From Heliocidaris tuberculata (taxonomy: Eukaryota > Echinodermata > Echinoidea > Camarodonta > Echinometridae): a stretch of 64,000 nt of DNA. Under the pieces are notes generated by a model that was not told where the DNA came from, did not search any database, and saw only the letters and a program-made list of their open reading frames with translations. Where the stretch lies: assembly GCA_025618425.1 (NCBI GenBank), contig CM046836.1, positions 14,782,135 through 14,846,134 on the forward strand, written 5' to 3'. Below are positions 23,901 through 38,516 of the stretch, one piece after another. A program made the translations under genes and the position numbers. Within the stretch, counting starts at the first letter, position 1. Each line of letters starts with the position of its first letter.

Positions 23901-26900
23901 TTGTCGTACAATCAGCCCCAAGCTTGTCACACATTCTATAACTTTTGATTGATTAATTGATGAAAAATTATATCTGACTGCTAAGAAAGCAAGTATACAT
24001 GTATGCTTGCCAGTAAGCAGCCAGTGGGGACTATGGCTTTCAGTCATCTCAGAAGGACTTGATAATAAGGATTAATGCCTCTCCAAAAGGTAGTAGTGCA
24101 TCAACTTGGTTTTGAACCCAGGTCATCCACTGCTCTATCACTGAGCCATAACACCTCCCTAGTCTGGCACACTGTATCACAGATACTGAAGGTGAATATG
24201 AACACCAAACATCTGAATAATACATGTATCAGAATATCTGTTTCGAACTCCGTACTAGATCTAAGTGAAGAGGTGATTGCTCTTACCTGATCTGACTCAT
24301 ACATTTCTTCCACTTTCATCCTCTCCTCCTTGACGTCACTATCTTCATCTGGGATGACATCGTCATTCCTGGTGGTGACACCAATCTTCTTGTCCACACT
24401 ACATACAAAGACAAGTTTATAATCATAATGATAATACATAATCCGTTTTGCATTACGTATCACAATGTGATATAACATCCATAAGCGCTTACAAATAGCT
24501 TTAAAAAATTATTGCCCTGGCTTCAGCTCCGGCAACCATTACGAGCGCACAGTGACCTCTTTGACCTAACAACCCAAAAGTCTTATCACTTTGTCTCCTT
24601 ATAGTCATGCATACAAAATAGTTGGGATATGGTGACAACAAAACTAACAAATCTTTTATTTCATGCATATTAATCTCTATGACCTTTGACGTACTAAACC
24701 CAAAACCTAATCAATTCATTTCACTATATGGTGATATAGTAGTACCAAGTTTGAAGCTCATAGCTCAAATGGTTCTTGAGATATCTCAATAACGAGGCAA
24801 AAAACTGAAATTTCAGAAATTGACCTCTATGACTTTTGACCTTTGACTTATGTACCCTATTAAAAATCTAATCAGATCCTCTTCCTATGGTGATATATAC
24901 GAGCACCAAGATTGAAGTTCATACCTCAAAAGGTTCTTGAGGAATCACGTTAACGAGGCTAAAACCTGACATTTCAGAATTGACCTTTGACTTACAATGT
25001 ATGTACTTCAAAATCTATTCAGATCGTCTTCCTATGGTGATACGCATGTACATACATGTACTAGCACCAAGTTTAAAGTTCATACCTGGGAGGCATTTCA
25101 TCAAGTGTCTTGTCAGTGAATTTTACTGACAAATTTGCTCTCAGCTAATCAGATGCAAGAATTTCAGTAGCTTATAACAATTATTGCAACTTATCATTGA
25201 GGACAAGTTTTTATGAAACCGGGCCCAGAAATGGTTCTTGAGGTATCATGTTAACAAGAAAGCGGGACAGACAAACAAACAGACAGGCAACCCAAAAACA
25301 TGCCTTCACCACCACCTGCTGTGGGCGGAGGCATAAAAATGGGTAACATTACACCAGCTGTGTCTTTTTACTCAGAAGTCACTACAAATTACATAAATGT
25401 TTGATACATGTACATACATATATATTGGCCTGTATTTACTATTAATTACTCAATAACTACCAAATACTACTACATGTACATGTACAACCTTTAAGTTAAC
25501 AAATGTTTCAACAACAAAAAAAAATATTATTTGAGTATATAAAATAGAATATAAGAATACTGATATAAAAAAGTTCTTCATAAAGTACAGATAAGAAAAC
25601 AACAATAGGGTTTTTATTATTAGACTAATTATTAAACAAAGACAATCAAGTGACATAATACATCATATTCTTAATTCCATAATTACACAGAGGCACTTAA
25701 ATCCCATACACAAACTTGTTATCGTTTTTAATGCCTGTGCAGTTTCGCTACTATCAAAAGAAACTAATTTACACAGTTTCCCTCCTATCAAAAGAAATTA
25801 ATTCCAATAAAAAAATAATTAGTGTCTCTGAAATGAGGGAATCTATTTTGAATAACTGGTTCAAACCAGTTTCACACCTGAATAATGTACGTCACAGAGG
25901 TGTCAGAAGCTCATATCACGTATCCTACATGTACTTGAAAAGAGACTGTTAGACCAAACACAACTCAAAGAGGCTTCAATCTATGATTTCATTCGGTTCT
26001 TTTCATGACCTTGCATTGCCTCTCTTGTCAAGGGCAGATCAGCTTGAACATATTTCACACACCAGTGCTCATATTTGACTCTCCTACTTTAACAATATTC
26101 TAACTCTTTTTATGACATTTGCAGCTTTGGTTCTTACATTTAAGGATTACGCTCTGCACAAGGTTTAGATTTCACATATTACTTCCTATTTCAATTTGAC
26201 TGTTGAAGACAAATCAGCATCATGACATTGAATAATTTTAAATACTCCTCTATGACATTGTGCAGCATATATGTGTATTCCATTATTATATTGCGGACTG
26301 GACATTTACTGAGTGCAGACTTAACAGAACACTTTGTTAGATCTGCAGAATTGTACTCCAATAGTTGTCAGCTGAAAAACAAGAGTCATGGAATCAGAGC
26401 AACCTGCTCGCATCTAGGACTAACCTCCATACCACCTGATCTACCATCGAACACAATCGCACTAGATGTATCATACAACCAGATTAGAGTTCTAGAAAAT
26501 AATTCATTTGAAAGTCTTCAGCAGCTGATTTCGCTGAGTGTGAAAGCGAACCTCATTTCTGATCTTGAGGTTGGAACATTCTTGCCTCTTACCAACCTAC
26601 GAACATTGGACATGACACAAAACAATCTCACACATCTGCAACATGGTATATTTGCCTCAAATTCTCTTTTATCAAGACTGATGCTCTACCACAACAAAAT
26701 TTCATCAGTTCCTACTGATGCACTGTCAACACTTCCGCAACTACGAAACATCTCTCTCCTCAACAATTCCATTCAGATGGCCAACTTTACAGCTTTCTCC
26801 CATTTAAGTAAAATATCGGACATTAATCTAGGTTTCAATGCAATTTCTTCTATTGAAGCCTCCGACTTCAAACCGCTTCAGAACCATTCTCTAAAATACC

Positions 26901-29900
26901 TCTCCTTGGCAAATAATGACCTGCGCAATTTACCTGCAAACTTATTCTCATATCTTCACATAGTGAGGATACTTGATCTGAAAGTCAATAGATTACATGA
27001 TTTTAACCTGGGTTCTCTTCAAGGCACCATGTACATTGGTCTATTTTCGGTGTATGGCTGTAGAATACGAAATATCATTAAGCTTGATAACTCCAGTCTG
27101 TCCAACGCAAGTTTTCCTGCCATAGATTCTATTGAAATGAGTAGAAACATCATTGCTTACATTCCCCCATATGCCTTCTGGGGTTTCAATCAAACCAGCA
27201 CACTGAAAATTCAAGGGAACAAGATAACAACCCTCTTTGTTGATTCCTTCTGTGGACTTGACTCATTGATACACTTGGACCTATCTGACAACCGCATCAA
27301 ATCCTTACTTGTTGACATGTTTACCTGTAACCCTCAACTAAAAGAATTGATACTCTCACGCAATGAGATCAACAGATTAAATCTTCAGTCATTTGAAGGC
27401 CTCTCCGCACTTCGCACACTTGACCTATCCCGTAATGCCTTGAAACGTGTAGATGACCGTCAACAATGGGCTAACCCTGCACTTCACTCGCTCGACATTT
27501 CCCATAACCGGTTTATCACTCTCCATCCACGCCTGTTCAGTGGGGATTTATCTAACTTACAGATTTTGAACGCTTCCTTCAATAAGATAGGTGAATACTC
27601 TACCCTCACATTTGATAATGTTCCATCTCTTCAAGAGCTGTACCTCATTTCAGAGCAAGTCCAATCTCTAAATCAAGTGTTCAGTCAAATGAAGAATCTC
27701 AAGAAGTTAGATATATCACAAACAGACACATACTGGACATCCATTCATCAATTCAATGAGACTACATGTACATCCTTGGAAGAATTAAGAATGTGCCACA
27801 ATAATCTACAAAATGCCAATCTTTTTGACAATGCAACACAATCCTCTCTATTCAAGGGGCTGGTCTCATTACGGCAGCTCAATCTTAGAGGAAATGACTT
27901 GCAGGGTTTGGATCCTGGAGTTTTTAGTCCTCTTACTAAGCTTTATTCACTGGATCTATCTCTATCTCATATTGTCCATCTAAAACCTAGACTTTTCAAG
28001 GGTTTGACATCCCTGAGAAATTTGTATCTGGGTGAGAATGAAATTATTATGACCACCGCTAGTTTTTTTTCGGGGCTGGATAATCTTGAAACCCTTTTCT
28101 TTCGAAACGGCAAATTACAAGTCCTTGACAAAAACCTCTTTGTAGCAACTCCACATCTGCGTCATCTCTATCTGTCAGGGAATCAAATAAGTAACATGCA
28201 AAGAGAAACATTTTTCCCTACTAATCACACATTGATGATTGATATTTCAAAAAATCGGTTCTCTTGCACTTGTGAATTAAACTGGTTCATCACTTGGCTT
28301 CATAACAGTGATATCAAGCTAACAAACCCAAATCAAACTCAATGTTACAACACATCTTTAAAAGCAGTGGTTGGTAAGCCTATCTTGACGTTTGTTCCAG
28401 GGGACTTCTGTGGTCTGAACATCTTCCTGATAACAGGAATGTCTTCCTTAGCTCTCATCATTAGCTTTCTCTCCATAATGGCGTATAACAAACGCTGGTG
28501 GCTTAATCACAAACTCTTTCTCCTGAAACTAGCCATCATAGGCTACGAAGAAATGGCAGAAGATTTCAATGCAGATCACCATGAGTTCCATCTCAACCTT
28601 ATGTTCCACGAAGCAGAAGAGGAATGGGTCAATCAGGTCATGAAACCTGTCCTGGAGGAGAGAATGCCACATCTGCAGAACATCATCTATGGAGACAAAG
28701 ACCTCCACCTGGGAATGTTCTACATCAATGCCATCTATGATGCCATTGAGAACAGCTTCAAGACTGTCTTGTTGATAAGCAACCAGTCTACAGGTGATGC
28801 CTGGTGCATGACCAAGCTTCGTATGGCACTGGAGCATCTCAACGAAACTGGACTGGACAAAGTCATCTTGATCTTTGTAGAGGACATTGAGGACGATCAC
28901 CTTCCCTACCTTGTGAGGTTGTTTCTGAGTAGGAACAAACCTTACATGCTGTGGACGGATGATGAAGATGGACAGGAATTATTTTGGGCTCAGTTTGAGA
29001 AAAGCATGAGAGCAAATAGGGCTATAAATAATGTACTTCCTCTCTAAGGTTTGAAACAAATTTAGAATTGTGAAAATGTGTACAGCAGATCTTCAATCAT
29101 GATTAACCTCTACCATGCCGTAGGTGGCAAATTCTGCAAAATTAAAGGAATTTTCCAGTAGTGGTAGCAAAAAGAAAATTGGCATGAAACTGATTAAAAG
29201 TGGTCTCATAGTGTCCGGCTTGCATAAAAAAGATACATGCGTGAGATCATCTGGTATTCCACTAACGATTTCCGATGACTTTCAGTAAAATAAATGAAAT
29301 GATCACATAACAACCGTTACCTTCTGCGCTACGCTAGGGTCACTCACGCCGACCTATGTTTGAAATTAATCATTTTACATCAGTACATGTAGTAATTTTC
29401 ATTCCAGCTGCCAAAGTAGTTAAATCTCCAAAGCGCCCTCTTTCCCACTTCTGAACACTACCTTTAAACATTACAGTGTTATCCTTCAGAACCTAAAACA
29501 AGCAACTACAGCTTCAATACTTCAGGCTCTATCATATTCATAGATTTAGCTCTGTAACAAGTAACAACAGAGGGTCAATCTATTTTATTGTATGTACTGT
29601 ATTTAGTGAACTAAACTGAACTATTACTTCTTGCACATCACTCCCTAACATTCATAACTCATCTGTGAGTCAGGGACATAATCGCTTCAAATACACTCAG
29701 CAAAAAAAGAAGGTGGAAACTATTATTGTTCCAAATTTTCATGTAAACTGTCAATGAAATTTTATAAAATATGTATCGAATTAAAGAAAAATTAACACGT
29801 TAGATCAAGTTTTAACCCTAAAAGGGCCGGGAGATTTTGGCTATGCCACAGCTGGGGGAAAGGATCTCAACCGTCAACCGTGCGATCGCGCTGAAAATCG

Positions 29901-32900
29901 GCACGCATGTTGTCCACAACGTAATCTACAAAACTGTATAGTTACATGTAAATGCTCCGAAATAATTTCACATTAATTGATTATGCTAATTTATGCATGA
30001 AATCAAAATTTTGCTCTAAATCATTAAATAAAGCTCAAAAAATGCTAGTTTTTGGTCTGGACACTCTTTCCAGTATTCTTAGCAAATATACTTGAAAAAA
30101 TTCGGTATCAAAACTTATTTCTTATGTATTTTATTGTATTTAAAACTTCTTATGTATTTCTTTTTTTTTTTTTACCTTTTGTTTTTTTATTGATTTTTGG
30201 ATGAAATTTGTCGGGACACTTTTGCGATCATAAACAGCATAAAATAAATTAATTTTAATCAGTAAATGTAAAAATATTCATAGATTTCTAAATTTTGGCT
30301 GAAAACACATTTTGTATTGAAATCATACATGAAATCACGTTTTTGAGCAATTTCTAGTCTGACATGTAAGTACGAAATGTTGAGTAACTTCGGAACCGCA
30401 TGCCCGGACATCGCGAATTTGGTCTCAATAGATGCATGAGATTCGAAAGAGAAAAGTCATGAAACGTCGTGGCGACTGCTTTGCGCGTTGCAGACATATC
30501 GCAAGAAATGTCTAGGGGGTTGGATTCCACCCCCCCCCCCCCCCCCGGCCCTTTTAGGGTTAAACTTTCAACCTTGGCTGGGCACATTCATTTAATCATT
30601 TGAAGGTCTGATAAAGAAAACTCCAAAAGTAGAGCAAGTAGACATTCAAATGTTGATGATCATTTCCATCTTGTACAGTCACATTAAAAGAATGGAAACA
30701 AAAATCATGGGAAACACTTGAATTTGTGGTTGTGCTTGTCAAAATCATGCAGTCTCTAGACTACAGTTGACATCCAGAGCTCAATCCTCCTCACTGTTTC
30801 TCATTTTTTGTTTTCATTGTTGAACAAAATGTCTTAAAGATGCACATGTTCAATACTGTTTGAATGGCTACTTGCTCCAATTTTGCAATTTTCTTAATCA
30901 GACCTTCTAACGGTTAAATGAATGTGCATAATCCAAGCATGAAACTTCAAAATTTAATCTTAATTGTGTTAGTATTAGCTTTTCTTAATTTGATTTTTTT
31001 ATTGTATTTTATTGACAGTTTACATGAAAACTTTGAACAATAAAGAGTGTGCACTTACCTTTTTTGTTGAGTGTATATACACACATTTATGCTTTTCAAT
31101 TTCATTTGTCTATTACATTATTTGTAGTATAAACACATTTTACTTTTTAAAATCATTTTTATGAAACACATGATTTCTCATGACCATTAGAGCAAAATGA
31201 TATCTAAATATGCAAGTAAAATATTCTGATATTGGCAAAAAGAACTAAATTATCATCAACTTTGAAATTGATTTTACTCCTCCTTATGTGTTGTATATAG
31301 ATTTTTTCTTCTTCAGACTTTTAATGATTGAATGTGAGATGCATTGTTATTTATTCTGAAAGCCCAAATAAATCTTTGAGGTTTTCTTTTTTCTTTCTTC
31401 GAAGCCCTTTATTCTGCTAATACTTTTTAAGAGAGTAATTGTTTAAATCACTGCATATACTTCATATTATCCCACGGTAGTTTTAAGTACTTGCATAGAT
31501 TGCAACTTCCTTGTTCCAATTATACTGCGTATTTCATCTAAACTTCTTCACCGTTCACTTATTGATCAATTTATTTAAGAAGACAGTTTAATTGATCCAT
31601 ATATATCTTTCATTTGGAAGCAATTGAAAGTGAAAAAAGAAACACAGTTTAATAAAATGTAACAAATATATTGAGAACATATTTGCCATGTCATGTCATT
31701 TGTATGTGTGGGGTTCTGATTAAACTGCATGGTATAATGCTTAGTACAGCATTAATATTAAACTAGAAATTTAATTCGTCACTGAAGACGAATTAGGTGG
31801 TCTGTCCCTGTGGCAAATTGCTTTGTCAGACGTGATAATATTTCTGCAAGATAATAATCATGATAATGTTGACAATGATGATAACATGGCCATATAAGTG
31901 ATGACAATGACGATAATGATATATTGATAATGATCATAATGGCCACAATAATGACAATAACGATAATCGAAGTCGCATAGCGCCCCTTCAGGTACAATTT
32001 TATGGGCGATTTTTTGAAAAGTGCTTGAAATGGCATAAAACGTCTGCAAAATGAATTTGGAAGGATTTGAATCATTTCTAAATTTTGCGCGCACACAGAC
32101 ACGCGGACGTACGCGTACGCGCGCGTTTAACGAATTGACCTTGACTGAAATGACAGTGACCTTAACCATGCCAAATATGAAAGAGAAAATTCATTATGAA
32201 GATATGACCATAAGTTGATTTTCACAAAATGGCGCCTGGATGACGTCACAATAACCTGATGACCTTGAAAAAGATGTGGGAACTTGACCTTATTAGGACT
32301 GATGACTGACGAAAATATGAAGAAAATTGACTGAGCCGATTCTGAGAAATCGTGATAACGATCTGATATTGCAGGACATGTGGGAGATTATCCCCTTTGC
32401 TTTAATACACGATAGGGAATCAGATTGTACACAAACTACTGCACACTACTTTCCAATAGACATAACACGCAAAATTAGGCAGTTTATGACATTGTCTGTG
32501 ATGTTATATGTTATAATAGTCGAAAAAGATAGTAAAATGAAAGGCAAAAAAAAAAAAAAAAAAAATGGACCCACCGGGAATCGAACCTGGGTCGGCGGGA
32601 TGGGAGGCAAGTACTTTACCAATAGACCAAAAGTTTTGCTATAGACATAACACGTAGACGAAAAACGGGTTTCTCAAATGACATTTTGTAGTTTAAAAAT
32701 GGGCATGATCCCGACATCTGATCAAAAATTGGAGGGCACACTTGTAAAAGCTTATAGTCTCAGCTATAACATACCAAAATTTGGGAGAAAATCGAGCAGA
32801 AATAACAGAGATTCTGCTCAAAGAAGACGGGAATGTAGAATCAAGATTTGAGAAAAAGTCATGTCCAATAGAGAATACACGCAAAATGAGAAAAATTGAC

Positions 32901-35900
32901 ATACCTCCTTTAATCGCAAAAATACGCCATGATGCCTTTGTCAAAATGAAAAATCGTGTTGACTGATCTTGTAGAGAATTGTCTCAGCTACAACATATCA
33001 AAATTTGGAAGAAAATCGAGAACCTATTACTGAAATATTGTCAAATGAATACAAAAAATATGACATCATTTTTTCAAAATTGAATTTTTGAGTTCATAGG
33101 CAAATATGATGACGTCACAAAATCTGATCGGCCAAAATTTTGCATGAATCGAAATCTACAACTCATAGGCTTTCAGAATATGTAATAAAATTTGGGGGTA
33201 GCGGTGCATTCTGACGAGCTATGGCGGATTCTAGATAGGCATGTTTTTACCACTTTTTACATTATATTGCCCATTGACGCACGCGCGGATTTTAAAGTTT
33301 GACGCGCGCGTGTGGCATTATTAGATGTCGAGAATGACTGAAACTAATTGGAAATTGTCAAGAATTTTATCAGGAATCGATCCCATGCAAAAAAACGGCA
33401 TTTCTACCTTCCGTACGCGCTGCACACGCGCATAACGCGCGCGCGGACGCGCACGGACGAAAAAATTTGAAATGCTTAAAATGTCCTGAACCGTACTCTC
33501 CTTTGATTAAAAATTGATTTTGAGCATTTCTAAATTTTGACGCGCGCGTACGTGCGCGTCATTATGCGTGCGCGGATTTTGTTGACATATTAAGTTGACC
33601 CTTGACCTGAAGTTTATGTGTGTCAAATATGGTTCATTTTTGATGACTCGTTATGAAGATATGATCGATAACGTGATTTTACAAAATGGCGCCTGGATGA
33701 CGTCACGATGACCTGATGACCTTGAAAAAGATGCCCGAGCTTGATCTGATAAGACCTGATATCTGACAAAAATTTGATAAAAATTGACTGAGCAGATTTT
33801 GAGGAATCATGGTAACAAGAAAGTGCCGGAAAAATAAAAATAAATAAAGAAAATTCTGACGAAATTAAGAGGTGATCTGTCGATTCCGACAGAACACCTA
33901 ATAACAGCATTTATTTTCACATATTTTTTAAATATCTTAACTTTTGTTACACGGTTTTAATGTATCTTATCTGAAATATATCAACTCCAAAGTAGAAGGA
34001 TACTTCAGTACTTGCAGAAAGAGTTTGAAAACTGTAATTACATTGAAAATGAGAAAATACTAGTTGGATTCAGATCACTGCATTCCACATAATGATATTC
34101 TACAACAACAACAACAACAACAGACAAGATGAATGCGACTGCACCTCCTATATGCCTCCGCCCAAATTCAGTTAAGTTCATGACTCAAACTGTTCTTGAA
34201 ATATTGTGAGAACCAGAATAAGAAGCCCACAATTACATGTCGATTGACCACTTTGACCTTTGACCTGACAAACCAAAAGTCTGATCACTTTATCTCCTCC
34301 TAGTCATGTATACAAAATAGTTGAGATATGGTGATAACAAAACTAACAGTTCTATACTTTCATGCGAATTGACCTCTATGACATTTGACCTACGTAAAAC
34401 AAAAAATCTGATCAGTTTGTCTCAATACGGTAATGCATATTACATGTAGTACCAAGTTTGAAGTTAATGACTCAAATTGTTCAAGAGATATTGCAATAAG
34501 GAGGCTAAAAACCTGGAATTTCATGGTAAATGACCTCTGTGACCTTCAATCTTTGATCTACGTAACAAAAAATCTAATCAGATCGTCTTCCCATGGAGAT
34601 ACATACTAGCACGAAATTTGAAGTTCATACTTCAAATGATCCTTGAGATATCACGTTAACGAGAAAGCGGGACGGACAGACCAACAACCCGAAACATAAT
34701 GCCTCTGGCACCACCTTCAGTGGGCGGAGGCATGATAGCATAATGATAGTATTTGATGAGTATACTTACAGGCAAGGAAAGGTGTCTTTCACCTTGCCAC
34801 CGGATTTTGTAACCTCACAGAATCTCAGGAAAAAGATCAGCAGGAAGATATCAAACAGTAACTGAGAAGAAAATCGTAACAAAAACCCTGTTAAAGTGCT
34901 TCTATGTTGATCTCTTCCATGCCAGTACAATTACAAATTAGCATTGCATGAAAATGAACTTTCAGAGGTTCTATAAAATGGGGTCTTTTATTCACAGTCC
35001 TTTTAATACCATTTACAATAATAATAATTGTTTATATATGAAAAACAGAGATATCATATCAAAGATTGAATTCCATTACAAGCATTCATGAAATTTTCAG
35101 GTTGAGAACTACATGTATACATAAATCATAATTGTATGTCACAATTGAATGTACAGCGCCTCTAATATACTTACAAACATACAATCATAATTGTTAACAT
35201 ATTATGAAAAAAAGAGATATCATATCAAAGACAAAATATAACTTTCGGTGATTTAATCTATAAATATGTCTATGCATTATAAAAATGATCATTTCTCTTT
35301 AGCAAAAGAATATGAACGACTTACTAATATCATTGTTGGCCAAATGTACGCTTCAGGTGCAAAATAATCCCCAAAGGTAACACTATCAGCCATTCCTCTT
35401 AAAAAGGCAAGTTGGTAGACCTGTATGGAAGCAAATGAGAGACAAAATAACCATCAAAAGGTAGGTCTATTGACTGGATATTATTGAAAGGGTTCTGATT
35501 AGCTGCTGAGATTTTAACCAAGGCCCCTGACTGCCATATGTTTAAGGCAATCAATGTGATCAAAGAAAATATCTAAAATAGTTAACTGTCTTTAAAATGA
35601 GGAGAGAAGCAAAGTTCTGAACGAACCAGTTCTTTTTCTTAAATTGGCAATGCTGATATATTTTTCTACTGCTACACTATTCAAACAAAAAGTCATATAC
35701 ATGTATATCTTAAACGAAAAATTAATGAAATAAAATAGCACTGAGAAAAGTCTAAATTTTGTGAATTCTTATGGGAAAAAATTATTTTTAACATTTGTCT
35801 AGGTGTTGCCAATTCCAGATTTAAATAACAAATTTGCTTTTAAATTCTTGCTGGCAAATTACATTTGGTAGTCATATAAAAACGGGCTAGGACTTTGTTG

Positions 35901-38472
35901 AACAGCGCCCTCTTGCATCCATACCTTGTCAATGAAGTAGAGTGCTCCGAAGATAGCATAGCTTGGCCAGATCACGCACATGACCAGGTGAAAACTGGCA
36001 GCAGCAGACGTTGAGACAAACAGGTCAATGAACATTGTCGGTAGAAAGATGAATAGTGGTAACTGCAGAATTTGAAGGAAAAAAAAAATGAAGAAAATAT
36101 GAATGTTTGTTATTAAACCCATGAACACCTACAAATTATATTTACATATGATTATGTGCACTGTGGACATTTTTTCAACAGAAAAGGCAGAAATTGCATG
36201 CTATTTTACATGGTGTCGGATATACATGCAGAGATTTCTAGAATAGAAGCTGTTCCATACTACAGAATACTCATGCAACTTCTCACTTGCACACATTTGC
36301 ATTTTAGGATGAATACCACTTAATACTGAATGTCCACACCCAGTTTGGCAAGAACATATTTGATAACATACACGTACATATATGTACATGTACCTTTAAG
36401 TGAGAAAAAAACTATATTCAGAAACTATTTGCAGCTCTATTAATCAACCTATGAGCCTGTGCAGGCACATCATAAATATGTCTCTTAAGTAAATATAGTC
36501 AAAACCATGCTCATCTCTCTATAAGAAAGGCATACAGGTGTATCCATAAAATTGATGCAACATTTGCAGATGCAAAGTACATGTAATAATGAACAGGGCT
36601 TCTGGAACATATGCCATCAGTAACACTGTCAACAACATACTCACCTCACACAGTATAACAAAGGCATACGACTGGGCCGTCTCAAATTTATCAAATATAA
36701 AGCTGATGCAGTATGAGTGGATGATGGCGTTGGGCACGTACAAGATGACCGTCACTAGGAGACAGAATACAGCGCCCCCTGTAGTCAGAGAGGGCACCTG
36801 CATGGCGAAGATGATGATGAGGCCGATAATGACGACAAAGAGCATCTGAGCAACGTCTATAGCAAAGACAGAACCCCAGTAAGAAAGGGTATCGATGCCA
36901 GAGATACGGAGCTGAGCTTTAATTTTCAACTGAAAGATAAAGAAGGAAGAGAGACATACATGTGTATGAAAGCCTATTCAAACATGACCCAGTAACATAC
37001 TTCACTAAATAGAAATGAGACAAGTGCAGTAATAAAAAAATTATGTTTTTCCCTTACTGGTCTTGAATAATAAACAAATATACCATGTAGTGAGAGGCTC
37101 TAGTTGAAATTATGGATTCCAAGGTGGCAGGAATAGCATAATTTTCTGAGAGGCGTAGCCCCGAAGAAAATAGTGCTATTTCTGTCATTGAAGAATCCAT
37201 AATTCACTAGTGGCTCGAAACAGTGCATGATATATTTGTTTTATATCCCTCCAACAGTGGTCTATGAGGCCGATACCGATAGCACTTTTCACACGTTATC
37301 AACAAAAAGCCACTGATCGATCGCATATCTGTGACGACATTCATGGTATAGTGCACTATACCATGAATGACGTCACGGTATAGCACATTTTTCTTCATCG
37401 GCATCGGCATTATCCATTAATGAGGGATATAATAATAGTACTCTGTTCTTGTATAGCGCATATAAGATTATGATATGACGTTCCTATCCATTTCCAAAGA
37501 GCTTTGAAATTATTACCCAGCCTTATGTCCGGCAACTGTTACTAGCGCAAAGTGCATTTCAGGGAATAATCGTACCAGGTACCCATTTACCTCACCTGGG
37601 TCGAGAGAGGCAAAAGTCTTGTGGCAGGAATTTTCTTTGGACTTATCTACTAGATCACAACGACCCTTTTAACATAAAGCATTTTGATGTTTCATACATT
37701 TCTTGGGGGTGGTATGATTATACATGTTCAAAAAATAAACTGTTTTTCTTTTCGATGATTGGTCCCATTAAAATAGCTTTGTTTAACTGGACTTAGACCA
37801 ACCTCAAACCCAACGTCAGGTTGAATAGTCTAATTGATTCCTTACTTCTCTCTCTTTGACCCTGTCGATAGGGAATCCCATAAGCACCCACACGGTCCCC
37901 AGGCCAAATATGTAGACGAACAAGATACCACTGGTAAAGGTGTAATCGGGAATGTTAGCTGGCTTAGGGAAGGGATGGCTGGCAGCTGTAATGACTGATG
38001 CATTGCCATAGAGACTAAGAAGGGCACTGGACATGATGCTGAGGGCCACGGGGAGCGAGTGCTGGGCTGTGTCATTGTAGTATGCGGTGAACTGGCTTGC
38101 CAATCCCTAATTTTTGTGAGAGAGAAATAATAATAATAATAAATGGCAGAGTAAATTTGTATAATGTTAACAATAACAAAATCCATAGTATTACATGATT
38201 ATTGTAAGAATGAAAGATACATACACTGTACATATAATTATATATAACATTGGTCACTTTTTTGTTCAGAAACAAAAATAGGTACAAGCAATCTAAAGAT
38301 TATTCCCATGGAAAATATTTTATGTCAAATCCAACAACTGAACAAAGGAAGAGAATTAAACAGTTAATTCTTATATGTTTATTTGCCATAACTTTTGACA
38401 TGCCACTTAATGAAGGAAAGGCTTAAAGTCCTAAGGCAACGCATTTCTATCAAGGGGAGAAATAATACTGTG

Positions 38473-38516
<44 letters not shown>

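Noticed and set aside
28529..28900. 123-codon frame antisense to the TLR TIR domain
   Set aside because: A shadow of the real gene, with no independent features.
31776..34735. Possible CRISPR-like or regulatory direct-repeat array
   Set aside because: The repeat units are long and diverged and fit dispersed mobile elements. Spacers of constant length are absent and the genome is animal.
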